Made by a program: the position numbers and the translations under genes
The notes under the pieces: model-generated
Databases searched by the model: none
Seen by the model: the letters and a program-made list of their open reading frames with translations, nothing else
Told to the model about the DNA's origin: nothing
In this document: piece after piece, positions 16,754-25,948 of the stretch
Layout: the number at the start of each line of letters is the position of its first letter
Position numbering within the stretch: the first letter of the stretch is position 1
From: Shewanella zhangzhouensis
Lineage (GTDB): Bacteria; Pseudomonadota; Gammaproteobacteria; Enterobacterales; Shewanellaceae
Reading direction: 5' to 3'
Length of the DNA stretch: 64,000 nucleotides
NCBI RefSeq assembly: GCF_019457615.1
Contig: NZ_CP080414.1
Span: 494,501-558,500 of the forward strand

Positions 16754-17626
16754 ATGAGCAAAATGGCGCAAAAGTGGGATGCCTATTACCGGTTGATGCG
16801 ACTCGACAGACCCATAGGCACCATGCTGCTGCTGTGGCCCTGCCTGATGGCGCTGCTGCTGGCCGCTGATGGAATGCCCGACTTACGGGTGCTTCTCATC
16901 TTTATCATTGGGGTGGTGGTGATGCGCGCCTGTGGCTGCATCATCAACGACTATGCCGACCGCAAGCTCGACTCCCATGTGGCCCGCACCAGGTCTCGGC
17001 CTCTGGCCAGTGGTGAGGTCACGGTTGCCGAGGCCCTGACCCTATTTGTGGTGTTGGGTCTGTTCGCTTTTTCGTTGGTGTTGCTGCTCAACCCTTTGGT
17101 GGTGCAGCTCTCGGTGGTGGGCATTATCCTGACCATCATTTACCCCTTCACCAAACGCTGGACCAATATGCCGCAGATGTTTTTGGGGGTGGTGTGGAGC
17201 TGGTCCATTCCCATGGCCTATGCAGCACAAACCGGTGAAGTGCCTGCCTCGGCCTGGTGGCTGTTTGCGGCTAACTGGTTCTGGACAGTGGCCTACGACA
17301 CCATGTATGCCATGGTTGACCGGGATGACGACCTCAAGGTGGGGATCAAGTCCACCGCGATTTTATTTGGTCGCTTTGACCGTGAAATCATAGGCGCATT
17401 TCAGCTTGCGGCCCTGGGCTGCTTTATCGCGGCGGGCTGGAGTGCCGATCGCGGCCTGCTGTATGGTCTGGGGGTGCTGACCTTTGTTGGCTTTTCCGCC
17501 TATCAGCAAAGGCTCATTTATGGTCGCGAACGGAGTGATTGTTTCAAGGCCTTTTTGAACAACAACTGGGCCGGACTCAGTCTGTTCTTGGCTCTTGGAG
17601 CTGATTACGCCTTTGCAGCGCTGTAG
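16754..17626 (+). CDS. ubiA: 4-hydroxybenzoate octaprenyltransferase (UbiA)
   Basis: 290 residues with about eight or nine membrane helices. The first Asp-rich motif is N65-D66-YA-D69-RKL-D73, and the second is in DTMYAMVDRDDDLKVGIKST. These bind Mg2+ and the prenyl diphosphate. It attaches the polyprenyl tail to 4-hydroxybenzoate in ubiquinone synthesis; the ubiD gene for the decarboxylation step is at 21.4 kb in this window. AAGGAAAG precedes the ATG by 4 bp. Its last 50 bp overlap the convergent torT-like gene. Confidence 0.96.
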   Translation: MSKMAQKWDAYYRLMRLDRPIGTMLLLWPCLMALLLAADGMPDLRVLLIFIIGVVVMRACGCIINDYADRKLDSHVARTRSRPLASGEVTVAEALTLFVVLGLFAFSLVLLLNPLVVQLSVVGIILTIIYPFTKRWTNMPQMFLGVVWSWSIPMAYAAQTGEVPASAWWLFAANWFWTVAYDTMYAMVDRDDDLKVGIKSTAILFGRFDREIIGAFQLAALGCFIAAGWSADRGLLYGLGVLTFVGFSAYQQRLIYGRERSDCFKAFLNNNWAGLSLFLALGADYAFAAL

Positions 17627-18641
17627 CGCCGCCGATGGGGGAGAGATCCTGATGGATCATCCACTGATGTTCCGGCGGCAGTGTCAGGCTTAAATCTGCC
17701 TCTGCCAGATTTTCACTGGTCAGTACCTGAATAACCGGACTGACAAGCCGGGGTGCGCTGCCCTGTTCCAGCCATTGCACCGCCAGGTCCACTGACACCC
17801 TGGCCTGCAGTACCGGCGAGTCGGTGACCGTGGCCTGCAGCGTACCATCCCGGACCAGCTCTATGGTCTGGGGGTTGGAGTAAAAGGCAATGACCTTGGT
17901 TTTGCCCCGCTTTCCAAAATATTTGGCTGCCACAGTGGCCGCCACCGCGTTGGCGATGATGTACTCTGGCTGAATGCCACTGACCAAACCACGGACCAGG
18001 TCCGCCTGGACAAAGGTTTCCGTCATCCCGTAACCGCCGTGCACCAGCCTGACATCTTCCCCCACTATGGCTTCAGCCAATCCGGTTTCGGCATCCCTGA
18101 CCCAGGCTGCGCCATCCGGGCCGGGAAACCAGGCAAGATTGAGGGGGCGGTTGGGCTCGGTCGTCAGCATGTACTGGGCAGCAGCTGCGGCCATATCGGC
18201 GAAGGACACCAGCGAGCGGCTGCTCACCTGGCTGTTCATGCCGTTGACAAGGTCTATTACAGGAATGCCATCGGCCATCAAGAGATCCACTTCGGCCGAC
18301 AGACCGTCGGCGGCGATGGCCGCGATAATATAGCCATCGGCTTTGAGGCGGTGGCAGTGTTTCAGCTGCCTTTTTTGTTCAGCCAGCTTGTCGTAGCCCC
18401 CGGCATCATAAATGCCGATTTCTACCCCCAGCCGTGCCGCTTCCTGTGACAATCCCCAGGCAACGCCCCACCAGTAATGATCCTTGCCATGGGGCAGCAG
18501 CGCACAAATGCGCCACGGGCGGGTAGCTTTGTCCGGCGCTTGAAAGAGCCCTGCCTTACCGTCGACATTCATCTCCAGCGCGGGGCCCTCTGCTAAAACG
18601 GGAAAGGCGATGAGGCTGAGTAGCAGCAGAAAGATATTCAT
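17577..18641 (-). CDS. torT: TorT-like periplasmic substrate-binding protein
   Basis: 354 residues from ATG 18641 (AAGGGA upstream), ignoring the longer frame without an SD. A signal peptide (MNIFLLLLSLIAFPVLAEG) precedes a type I periplasmic-binding fold: RICALLPHGKDHYWWGVAWGLSQEA, then VIDLVNGM and IIANAVAATVAAKYF. These match TorT, which presents TMAO to the sensor TorS; E. coli TorT is 342 residues. No torS, torR or torCAD is in the window, so it is an orphan here and its ligand is only inferred. It ends inside ubiA. Confidence 0.75.
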   Translation of the reverse strand: MNIFLLLLSLIAFPVLAEGPALEMNVDGKAGLFQAPDKATRPWRICALLPHGKDHYWWGVAWGLSQEAARLGVEIGIYDAGGYDKLAEQKRQLKHCHRLKADGYIIAAIAADGLSAEVDLLMADGIPVIDLVNGMNSQVSSRSLVSFADMAAAAAQYMLTTEPNRPLNLAWFPGPDGAAWVRDAETGLAEAIVGEDVRLVHGGYGMTETFVQADLVRGLVSGIQPEYIIANAVAATVAAKYFGKRGKTKVIAFYSNPQTIELVRDGTLQATVTDSPVLQARVSVDLAVQWLEQGSAPRLVSPVIQVLTSENLAEADLSLTLPPEHQWMIHQDLSPIGGATALQRRNQLQEPRTD

Positions 18642-18731
18642 GATCCCTTGGGTGACAGACGTCCTTTTGATTAAGCCTAGTCGGGGGTTCTTGAATTGAC
18701 AGCAGCTGAAACAGAAATTCCACGGTTCCAA

Positions 18732-18757
18732 TAAAAAAGCCCCGTTGACGGGGCTTT
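18732..18757 (-). terminator. Terminator of the MazG-like gene
   Basis: On the - strand AAAGCCCCGT-caa-CGGGGCTTTTTTATT, about 18 bp after the stop at 18775. Confidence 0.9.
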
Positions 18758-18774
18758 GGGGATTGAAAGGCGTA

Positions 18775-19353
18775 TCAGCCAGCGACCAGTGCACTTAAGT
18801 TGGCGGGACGGTAGTACACAGATTTAAGCACCTTGCCCTGACGCACGGTTTTGCCTTCCAGCTCAACGTCTTTGGCGCACTTGGCAATCAGGAAGTCCCC
18901 CTGACGACTGCCCACAATCTCTACCCCCTGTGTTGCGTAGTGGGCAATGGTGTCGGCCAGCTCTTGCTCGGTGCGGCATACCTTGCTCATGTTGCTGGAG
19001 TGCACTTCATCCCAGCAGATTTCGAAATTGATGCCACGGTTGGCGGCAACATGCAGCAGCACATCGACAAAGTAGCTGATTTCCAGGCTGGCATCGGTAG
19101 ATTTGGCGCCCAGATGGACGGCGCGGCCCATAAGCACATAAACGCTGTCCACTATGGCGTCGGCCTGCTCAACCTTGCAACCGGCTTCGGCAAGTTCGGT
19201 CAGCTCTTCAATGATCAATGAAGAGTGCAGGGTATCGGCTTTGGCATCCAGGCTGGCAGTGTCTTCCACTGGTAAATCAAAGGTGGTGCGAAATTCGTGG
19301 ATATCCCGGTACAGCTTTTCATAGAGTGCCGGAGTCAGCATGGTCAGTTTCAT
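18775..19353 (-). CDS. MazG/PRA-PH-like nucleotide pyrophosphohydrolase family protein
   Basis: 192 residues from the ATG at 19353; the longer frame lacks a ribosome site whereas AAGGCGAG lies just upstream here. The all-alpha NTP-pyrophosphohydrolase pattern is visible in SLIIEELTELAEA (EExxE-like) and DAIVDSVYVLMG (ExxD-type), about residues 45-77, followed by a second half with NFEICWDEVHSSNMSKV. These enzymes bind Mg2+ through acidic residues and remove pyrophosphate from nucleotides. The exact nucleotide is not known. It is a single-gene unit closed by its own terminator. Confidence 0.75.
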   Translation of the reverse strand: MKLTMLTPALYEKLYRDIHEFRTTFDLPVEDTASLDAKADTLHSSLIIEELTELAEAGCKVEQADAIVDSVYVLMGRAVHLGAKSTDASLEISYFVDVLLHVAANRGINFEICWDEVHSSNMSKVCRTEQELADTIAHYATQGVEIVGSRQGDFLIAKCAKDVELEGKTVRQGKVLKSVYYRPANLSALVAG

Positions 19354-19447
19354 GGCTCGCCTTTTTGCGGAAATTACGTGAGACTCGGGATGATAAAGAA
19401 TTGCCTCGCCCGAGGCAAAGAAAGCTGCCAGGTAAGGATGGAGAAAG

Positions 19448-19738
19448 ATGAACCCGGACAAGGTCGATAGAAACCGTTTACGTAAGCTCACCGATTTGCC
19501 CAATGTGGGACCTGCCACCGCCAAGGACCTGGTGCTTTTGGGAATTCACACTGTGGATGGTCTGAAGGGACAGGAGCCCATGGCTCTGTATCTGAAATTA
19601 TGTGAGCTGACCGGCGAGCGCCATGATCCCTGCGTACTGGATGTGTTTATGTCTCTGGTGGCCTTCAGTGAAGGGGAAGCTCCCCAGCCCTGGTGGCATT
19701 ATACCGACGAGCGCAAACGCCTGTGGCCGGAGCTTTAA
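19448..19738 (+). CDS. Helix-hairpin-helix protein of the Cdd1 (pathogenicity locus) family
   Basis: 96 residues. An HhH DNA-binding motif lies near the N-terminus: LRKLTDLPNVGPATAKDLVLLGI (residues about 11-33), with the GxA-type hairpin NVGPAT. The rest, ending EAPQPWWHYTDERKRLWPEL, matches the Cdd1/TfoX-C-like family. It probably binds DNA without sequence specificity; its cellular role is unknown. The SD GGATGGAGAAAG precedes the ATG. It is convergent with the periplasmic-binding-protein gene at 19751, only 12 bp away, with no terminator between. Confidence 0.75.
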   Translation: MNPDKVDRNRLRKLTDLPNVGPATAKDLVLLGIHTVDGLKGQEPMALYLKLCELTGERHDPCVLDVFMSLVAFSEGEAPQPWWHYTDERKRLWPEL

Positions 19739-19750
19739 CCGGGGTACTTT

Positions 19751-20521
19751 TCAGTGCAGGTACTTCTGGGTAATGGTTGCCCAGCTGCTGGTTTCGTCTG
19801 CCAGGGGCGTTTTGAGCGTATCCAGGGAGTGCTGTAGTTGTACCCGTAACGCTTCGGGCACATCGCGGCTGAAGGCGTAGTAGAGCTCTGCTTCTCTTAG
19901 CAGGTACACCACCTCAAAGTCATCAAAGCTCATACCCGACTCTTTGATAAGCCATTTCGCCACGGTTTCTTCGTAGGCCCAGAGGTCGATGCGGCCACGG
20001 GCCATCATCTTCAGCAGCAAGTCGGCGCTGGCATTGGGCTGAAGTTGGTCCGCCAGGCCAAGCTGTGTCAGCACTTCTTCGCCTATATCGTTGGTGACCA
20101 CACCTATTTGCTTATTTTGTAAGTCTGCCAACGACTCAACGTGGATATGTTGCTGCTTGAGCGCAATCAGCACGATTCGCATCGGAGCTATGGGGCCGAC
20201 CCAGTGAAACAGGGGTTCCCGCTCCTCGGTGCGGGTGGTGGAAAACAGCACCATGTTATGGCCGCGCAATGCCATGGCGTAGGCTCGGGTCCAGGGGTAC
20301 ACCCGGATGGATTCGCGGCTGATGCTTTGCCCCTCCAGGGCGGCGGCGCTCAGCAGCAAATCCACGGCGATACCCTGCACCTTGCCATCGCGGGTGAAAT
20401 TGAAAGGCGGGTACTCTTCGGTCAGAAACGACAAGGAGCTCAATTTTTCCTGGGCCAGGGGCGCAGTGATGCCGGGCAACACAGTCAGGAACAGCAGCAG
20501 AAGCCGGATGGCGTGATGCAT
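19751..20521 (-). CDS. Periplasmic solute-binding protein, SBP_bac_3 type
   Basis: 256 residues from ATG 20521 (GAGGGCT upstream); the longer open frame overlaps fre and is not credible. A signal peptide (MHHAIRLLLLFLTVLPGITAPLA) precedes LSFLTEEYPPFNF, the standard start of a family-3 binding domain, then VYPWTRAYAMAL and LFSTTRTEEREPLFHWVGPI. ABC-type amino-acid receptors and sensor domains share this fold. No permease or ATPase is beside it, as often seen for stand-alone Shewanella members, so the ligand and purpose are unknown. Confidence 0.8.
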   Translation of the reverse strand: MHHAIRLLLLFLTVLPGITAPLAQEKLSSLSFLTEEYPPFNFTRDGKVQGIAVDLLLSAAALEGQSISRESIRVYPWTRAYAMALRGHNMVLFSTTRTEEREPLFHWVGPIAPMRIVLIALKQQHIHVESLADLQNKQIGVVTNDIGEEVLTQLGLADQLQPNASADLLLKMMARGRIDLWAYEETVAKWLIKESGMSFDDFEVVYLLREAELYYAFSRDVPEALRVQLQHSLDTLKTPLADETSSWATITQKYLH

Positions 20522-20577
20522 GGATAAAGCCCTCAATGCCCGGATTCTTTGAGTGTAGTTCTCCCGGACGCGGGCGT

Positions 20578-20606
20578 AAAAAATCCCGGCAATTGCCGGG
20601 ATTTTG
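20578..20606 (-). terminator. Terminator of fre
   Basis: AAAATCCCGGC-aatt-GCCGGGATTTTTTAC on the - strand, about 20 bp after the fre stop. Confidence 0.88.
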
Positions 20607-20627
20607 CATTGGGTCGTTGGTGCGCAG

Positions 20628-21326
20628 TTACTTGATAAAGGCGAAGGCATCACCGTACAGGTGGGCTTCATCCACACCCATTTCACGGAACTGCTCCCGC
20701 GCGGCGCCGACCATATTAAAGCGGCCAGCAATGTAGATGTCGTAACTGACGAGGCTGATAAAATCAGCCTTGATTTGCGCCAGCAGGTTATTGGTTTTGC
20801 CATCCCAGCCTTCGGGGGCCTCTTCCACCACGGGCACAAAGTGCAGCCAGGGATAAGCCTGGTGCCACTGGCGGGCGATGGACTCGTAATACATGGCATC
20901 CTGGGTACGGCAGCCCCAGTAGAGGGTGGTTTCCACTTTCTGCCCCAGGGCTATCTGCTGCTCGACAATACTCTTGATGTAAGAGAAACCCGTGCCGCCG
21001 GCAATCAGCAGCCGTGGACGGTGGCTGTCTTCCCGCAGGAAGGCGTCGCCGCCGGGGGCTTCGATGTCGATGTGGCTTTCGGTCTTGAGGCGTTCCACCA
21101 CCTGCATGGGGTAGCTTTCACTGACGGCAGCACCTATGTGCAGCTCCAGAGTGTCATTGCCGGGGGCCGAGGCGATGGAGAAGGGGCGCTTGTCCTTCTC
21201 ACCCATCACCACGCACAGGTATTGGCCTGCCTTGAACTCCACAGGCGTTTCCGGGGCCAGGCTAACCTGATACACGGCGTCATTGAACGGCGTGATACTG
21301 AGGACTTTACAACGAATGCTGTTCAT
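20628..21326 (-). CDS. fre: NAD(P)H-flavin reductase (Fre)
   Basis: 232 residues, the E. coli Fre length. The flavin site RPFSIASAPG (about residues 47-56) and the NAD(P)H-binding GGTGFSYIKSIV (about 110-121) are intact, as are YWGCRTQ and the C-terminal YGDAFAFIK. It reduces free FMN, FAD or riboflavin with NAD(P)H in the cytosol; E. coli Fre is linked to ubiquinone biosynthesis through its position by ubiD and to ribonucleotide reductase activation. It lies downstream of ubiD on the same strand, as in E. coli. Confidence 0.96.
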   Translation of the reverse strand: MNSIRCKVLSITPFNDAVYQVSLAPETPVEFKAGQYLCVVMGEKDKRPFSIASAPGNDTLELHIGAAVSESYPMQVVERLKTESHIDIEAPGGDAFLREDSHRPRLLIAGGTGFSYIKSIVEQQIALGQKVETTLYWGCRTQDAMYYESIARQWHQAYPWLHFVPVVEEAPEGWDGKTNNLLAQIKADFISLVSYDIYIAGRFNMVGAAREQFREMGVDEAHLYGDAFAFIK

Positions 21327-21447
21327 CTGTGTTCTTTGAAACCTCTTGGTATGCTTTCCCTTTCTGTGAAGGGTTTCTCTTTACTGTGTCTTTAGTATAG
21401 GTGCCGCTGTGCGGCACCCGGATTTTGGTATTGGGTATAGCTGGGGA

Positions 21448-22929
21448 CTAGAGGGTTGGGGACTGGTCGATACCGAGTTGGTCCCAAATGTCATCCACCC
21501 GGCGTTTCACTGCCTCGTCCATCACTATGGGGGTGCCCCATTCACGATTGGTCTCACCTTCCCACTTGTTGGTGGCATCCAGGCCCATCTTGGAGCCGAG
21601 GCCCGCGACCGGAGAGGCAAAGTCGAGGTAATCGATAGGGGTGTTATCTATCATCACGGTATCGCGGGTGGGATCCATACGGGTGGTAATGGCCCAAATG
21701 ACGTCCTGCCAGTCACGGCAGTTCACATCTTCATCCACCACCACAATAAACTTGGTGTACATAAACTGACGCAGGAACGACCAGGCGCCCATCATCACCC
21801 GCTTGGCATGGCCCGGGTATTGTTTGCGGATGGAGATCACCGCCATCCGATAGGAACAACCTTCGGGTGGCAGGTAAAAGTCAACGATTTCAGGGTATTG
21901 CTTTCGCAAAATCGGCACGAACACTTCGTTCAGTGCCACCCCCAACATGGCCGGTTCATCGGGTGGACGCCCGGTGTAGGTGCTGTGGTAGATAGCATCT
22001 TTCCTGTGGGTAATGTGGGTTACGGTAAACACAGGGAAGCTGTCGGTTTCGTTGTAATAGCCGGTGTGGTCGCCGTAAGGACCTTCCTCGGCCATCTCAC
22101 CGGGGGCGATATATCCCTCGAGGATGATTTCGCTGGTGGCCGGTACTTCGAGGTCACAGGACAGGGCCTTGACCACCTCGGTACGCTCGCCACGCAAGAG
22201 ACCCGCAAAAGCATATTCGCTCATGGAGTCCGGCACAGGGGTAACAGCGCCAAGAATGGTCACGGGATCTGAGCCCAGCGCCACCACCACAGGGTAGTTT
22301 TCGCCCGGGTGCTTTTCCTGAAAATCACGGAAATCCAGGGCGCCGCCACGGTGGGATAACCAGCGCATGATGAGCTTGTTTTTGCCCAGCAGCTGCTGAC
22401 GGTAAATGCCGAGGTTCTGACGTTTCTGGCGTGGGCCCTTGGTGATAGTCAGGCCCCAGGTCACCAGTGGCGCCACGTCGCCGGGCCAGCAGTGTTGAAT
22501 CGGCAGCTTGGTCAGGTCGACATCCTCACCGGAAATCACCACTTCCTGGCAGGGCGCGCGGCTCACTGTCTTGGGGGGCATGTTAAGCGCTTGCTTGAAC
22601 ATGGGAATTTTGGCAATGGCATCTTTAAAGCCCCGTGGTGGCTCAGGCTCTTTGAGGAAGGCCAGCAGCTCGCCGACGTCGCGCAGCGCAAGTGGGTCTT
22701 CTTTGCCCAGTGCCATGGCGACACGCTTTGGTGTGCCAAACAGGTTTGCCAATACCGGCATACTGTGGCCTTTTGGCTGTTCGAACAGCAGCGCCGGGCC
22801 ACCGGCACGCAACACGCGGTCGGCGATTTCGGTCATTTCAAGATAAGGATCAACCGGATAGCTGACGCGCTTAAGCTCGCCGCACTCTTCGAGGTGGCTG
22901 ATAAAGCTACGTAAATCCTTAAAACTCAT
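21448..22929 (-). CDS. ubiD: 3-octaprenyl-4-hydroxybenzoate decarboxylase (UbiD)
   Basis: 493 residues from ATG 22929. Prenylated-FMN-dependent UbiD signatures are visible: DLRSFISHLEECGELKRVS at the start, LPIQHCWPGDVAPLVTWGL, RHQ-like YRQQLLGKNKLIMRWLSHRGGA (residues about 185-205), GPYGDHTGYYNETDSFPV with the catalytic Glu, and KFIVVVDEDVNCRDWQDVIWA. It removes the carboxyl of 3-polyprenyl-4-hydroxybenzoate in ubiquinone synthesis, after UbiA, and needs prenyl-FMN from a UbiX not seen here. Fre is about 120 bp downstream. Confidence 0.97.
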   Translation of the reverse strand: MSFKDLRSFISHLEECGELKRVSYPVDPYLEMTEIADRVLRAGGPALLFEQPKGHSMPVLANLFGTPKRVAMALGKEDPLALRDVGELLAFLKEPEPPRGFKDAIAKIPMFKQALNMPPKTVSRAPCQEVVISGEDVDLTKLPIQHCWPGDVAPLVTWGLTITKGPRQKRQNLGIYRQQLLGKNKLIMRWLSHRGGALDFRDFQEKHPGENYPVVVALGSDPVTILGAVTPVPDSMSEYAFAGLLRGERTEVVKALSCDLEVPATSEIILEGYIAPGEMAEEGPYGDHTGYYNETDSFPVFTVTHITHRKDAIYHSTYTGRPPDEPAMLGVALNEVFVPILRKQYPEIVDFYLPPEGCSYRMAVISIRKQYPGHAKRVMMGAWSFLRQFMYTKFIVVVDEDVNCRDWQDVIWAITTRMDPTRDTVMIDNTPIDYLDFASPVAGLGSKMGLDATNKWEGETNREWGTPIVMDEAVKRRVDDIWDQLGIDQSPTL

Positions 22930-23026
22930 ATGGAAATGCCTCTGTTTGCAAAACCCTTTTGTGGCGCGCACTATACCACTAAAGCCCCGTTGGCGGAATC
23001 AAAAGCGCCCCGGGCAGGAGGGGAGT

Positions 23027-23569
23027 ATGACAAAGCCTTGGTGTTCTTTGGCTGTGGTGGCGGTACTGGCCCTGTCCACCGCGCCCTTGCCTGCATTGGC
23101 GGATTTAAGTACCTCGGTGTGGATTGGCAATCACAATGGTCTGGGCCTGAGTTATTCCAGCGGCGGTTATGGCCACTGGCGCTACCCGGGACCCTATTGG
23201 CGCACCGGCATCGGCTGGGGGTGGCGCGATCCCTTCTATCGGGATCCCTTCTGGCGCTACAACGACAGCGGGTATTGGCAGCAGCGGGCTTTTGCCGAAA
23301 GTGTCTGGGCGGAAAGAGAGAGGGAGCGTGAGCGTCAGGCTGAGCGTGAACGCCAGCGATTGATAACGCAGCCAAGGCCGGTACCGCCCGCCATGATCAC
23401 CCGTTCCCGGGAACAGGTTGAAGGCTTGGCCTCTTTGCCGCAAAACGCCAGAGTGATCATGGTTGACGGCAAACCTCAGTATGAATGGCAGGGGCAGAGA
23501 TACAGTTTCGACTGGCAGACTCAGCGTTACATGCCGCTGCCGCCAGTGTCCTCAAGCGAAAGTAAGTAA
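23027..23569 (+). CDS. Secreted hypothetical protein, Trp/Tyr/Gly- and Arg/Glu-rich
   Basis: 180 residues from ATG 23027 (GCAGGAGGGG upstream). A signal peptide (MTKPWCSLAVVAVLALSTAPLPALA) is followed by an aromatic low-complexity stretch with repeated W, Y, G and R (about residues 36-90), then a repetitive ERERERERQAERERQR charged helix (about 90-110), and a folded C-terminal part ending with QYEWQGQRYSFDWQTQRYMPL. I recognise no named family. The composition suggests an exported, perhaps surface- or envelope-associated protein. A shared terminator separates it from the M4 protease gene. Confidence 0.75.
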   Translation: MTKPWCSLAVVAVLALSTAPLPALADLSTSVWIGNHNGLGLSYSSGGYGHWRYPGPYWRTGIGWGWRDPFYRDPFWRYNDSGYWQQRAFAESVWAERERERERQAERERQRLITQPRPVPPAMITRSREQVEGLASLPQNARVIMVDGKPQYEWQGQRYSFDWQTQRYMPLPPVSSSESK

Positions 23570-23571
23570 TA

Positions 23572-23602
23572 AAAAACGCCGTCCACTGGACGGCGTTTTC
23601 AG
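23572..23602. terminator. Bidirectional terminator
   Basis: AAAACGCCGTCCA-c-TGGACGGCGTTTT with flanking A- and T-runs, between convergent genes. Confidence 0.92.
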
Positions 23603-23620
23603 TTTAAACCGGTTAGCTTA

Positions 23621-25948
23621 TCAGAAGCTTACGGTTTCAATGTCGGAGCAACCACCATCGGAGTTGCACACCTGGAAGGTGACGCTGCTGCCGGCAGTGG
23701 CAGTGAAGCGGTCAACATAGCTGTTGGCGCTGGTGCTGCCTACGGCTTCACCGTTACGCAGCACAGTGTAAGAGGCGCTGTTGCCGGTCCATTCCAAACC
23801 GATACGGGCGCTGCCACGGCGTGATACGTTCACCTTGGTGATGCTCAGATCCATCTCGGCAGCAGGCACTTCCACGTTGAACACTTCAGAGGTGCTGGCG
23901 GTGGCGCCGTCATCGTCGGTCACGGTCAGAGTCACTGTGTAGCTGCCGCTCACCAGATACTGGTGGCTTGCAGCAGAACCGGTAGCGGTTTCACCGTCAC
24001 CGAAATCCCAGCTCCAGGCCACAACGCTGCCGTCAGAGTCGGTTGCAGTGCTGGTGAAGTTATACAGGGCGCCGGTGTAGTCAGCGGTGAAGCTGGCAAC
24101 AGGGGCTTCGTTTGGCTCAGTGCTGCCGCCATCGAAGCTGCCCACCAGAGTAGTGCCGCTGTACGAGCTGTAGCCGTTCAGCATCACCCAGTAAGTACCT
24201 TGCTGTACATTGCTGATGGCACAGTTTTCGTTGTTGCCTGCTGCATAGGGGCGGCAATCGTAGTCAGTGCTGGTTGGGTTGGCGCCAAACTTCACATAGA
24301 GGTCGGCATCGCCCGAGCCACCGGACAGGTTGAACACCAGGTTGCTGGCGCCGGCGGGCACATCGAGGGTCCAGTATTGCTTGGAGCCTGTGGCGCCGCT
24401 GATGTCAGTCACGGCTACGCCGTTTTGCAGTACGTCAGCTTCTGGTGGTGGTGGTGGTGGCGGTACGTCACAGGGGGTGATGCCCACGGCTGCGAATGCT
24501 GAGTTTACGTCGGCAGTGCTGTAGCCCTTGTCGGAAGCCGCGTTGCGTACACCACAGGCACCTTCGTACATCAGGCTATTGGGCGTCCAGTACAACTGGT
24601 TGGCAATAACGAAGACTTCAAAGGCTTTGCGGGTATCCCAGCCTTCGGTGGTCGCCAGAGTGTAGAAGGCTTTATTGAATACACCTGAGCTGTAGTGTAC
24701 ATCCAGACCATCATAGTAGTCGTCGATATGACCGATAGACTGGCCGTCCAGAGTTGGGTCAGCCATGTAGCGCAGGGCACCGTCGCCTTTGAAGATATCG
24801 GCGCCAACCAGCCAGTCGTTGCTGCCTTTCATAAAGAACTCGGCCGCTTCACCGGCCATATCCGAAAAGGCTTCGTTCATACCACCGGATTGGTTGGCAT
24901 ATACCAGACCTGAGTTCTGTTCGGTAAAGCCGTGGCTCACTTCGTGGGCAGAAACGTCCAGGGACACCAGTGGGTAGAAGTAGTTCTGGCCATCACCGAA
25001 GGTCATGGCGCTGCCGTCCCAGAAGGCATTTTCGTAGTTGTTGCTGTAGTGCACGCGCATGGTCAGCTGGAAAGACAGGGGCGCTGTGCCATACCACTGA
25101 TCGTACATGTCATACACAACGCCACCGAAGTAGTGGGCATCGTTCAGCGGTGAGTAGGCACCGTTGATTTCTTTCACTGTGTTGCGTGGACAGGTGTAAC
25201 TGAATGCGGTGTTGCCGCTGGTGCCGTGGTTCAGGTTGACGGTTTTCACGTTGGCATTGTTCATGGTGCAGGTGTCACCATTCACTTCCACGTCCAGGTT
25301 GCCGAAGTCAGTGCCGTACTCATACTGGCCAGTCTTGGCGTTACCGCCTGGGCCGGTACCTGTGCCGGCATGGTTCAGGCCTTCCCAGCGTTCCAGTACT
25401 TCACCTGAGTGGGCGTCGACCATGGTGAACGGACGGCTTGGGGCATCGCCATCAACCACATAAGAGGTGATATACACCAGTCGTGGCTCCTGAGCTTTGC
25501 CGTACAGGATGATCCATGGCTGGGCGCTGTCGTTACGGGTCTTACCGGCCTTGAGACCGTGGCCACCCTTGGCGGCTTTGGCGATTTCCAGGGCTTTTTC
25601 TTTGCTCAGGCTGGGCTTGGCAAAAGCCGCATCCTTGTCGATATTCGCCAGCATCTGGCCTTTGAGGTTGCTGTAGAACCCCATCTCAGAGCGATCAGCG
25701 GCCACAGTGAAACCATAAACAGGCACGCCGTGGAAGTATTGCTGCAGACGTTCCTTCTTCAGGCCCTTGCCCAGATCCAGTTGTTTTGCAGTACGGAACT
25801 CGTGACCGGGGGCCAGTTGCAGTACGCTGCCGATGTCGCCAGTGGCGTGGCGCATCTTGGCCACGTCCACTACGTTGGCGGCATAGGCTGATGTACCCAG
25901 GGTTGCCGAAACGGCGATAAACAAGAGTGAGAGTTGTTGCTTGCGCAT
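23621..25948 (-). CDS. Secreted M4 (vibriolysin-like) metalloprotease with PPC and PKD domains
   Basis: 775 residues. A signal peptide (MRKQQLSLLFIAVSATLGTS then AYA) leads to an FTP/PepSY propeptide and a thermolysin-type catalytic domain. Zn ligands and catalytic Glu are in HEVSHGF (about residue 333) with the third ligand in GGMNEAFSD, and the downstream catalytic His in DVHYSSGVFN. A poly-Pro linker (PPPPPPPE) at about 487 precedes a PPC domain (DADLYVKFGANP), a PKD domain (WSWDFGDGETATGSA), and a C-terminal domain also present in the subtilase at 37997. It is secreted, probably by type II secretion, to degrade extracellular protein. The propeptide acts as chaperone and inhibitor. Confidence 0.95.
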   Translation of the reverse strand: MRKQQLSLLFIAVSATLGTSAYAANVVDVAKMRHATGDIGSVLQLAPGHEFRTAKQLDLGKGLKKERLQQYFHGVPVYGFTVAADRSEMGFYSNLKGQMLANIDKDAAFAKPSLSKEKALEIAKAAKGGHGLKAGKTRNDSAQPWIILYGKAQEPRLVYITSYVVDGDAPSRPFTMVDAHSGEVLERWEGLNHAGTGTGPGGNAKTGQYEYGTDFGNLDVEVNGDTCTMNNANVKTVNLNHGTSGNTAFSYTCPRNTVKEINGAYSPLNDAHYFGGVVYDMYDQWYGTAPLSFQLTMRVHYSNNYENAFWDGSAMTFGDGQNYFYPLVSLDVSAHEVSHGFTEQNSGLVYANQSGGMNEAFSDMAGEAAEFFMKGSNDWLVGADIFKGDGALRYMADPTLDGQSIGHIDDYYDGLDVHYSSGVFNKAFYTLATTEGWDTRKAFEVFVIANQLYWTPNSLMYEGACGVRNAASDKGYSTADVNSAFAAVGITPCDVPPPPPPPEADVLQNGVAVTDISGATGSKQYWTLDVPAGASNLVFNLSGGSGDADLYVKFGANPTSTDYDCRPYAAGNNENCAISNVQQGTYWVMLNGYSSYSGTTLVGSFDGGSTEPNEAPVASFTADYTGALYNFTSTATDSDGSVVAWSWDFGDGETATGSAASHQYLVSGSYTVTLTVTDDDGATASTSEVFNVEVPAAEMDLSITKVNVSRRGSARIGLEWTGNSASYTVLRNGEAVGSTSANSYVDRFTATAGSSVTFQVCNSDGGCSDIETVSF

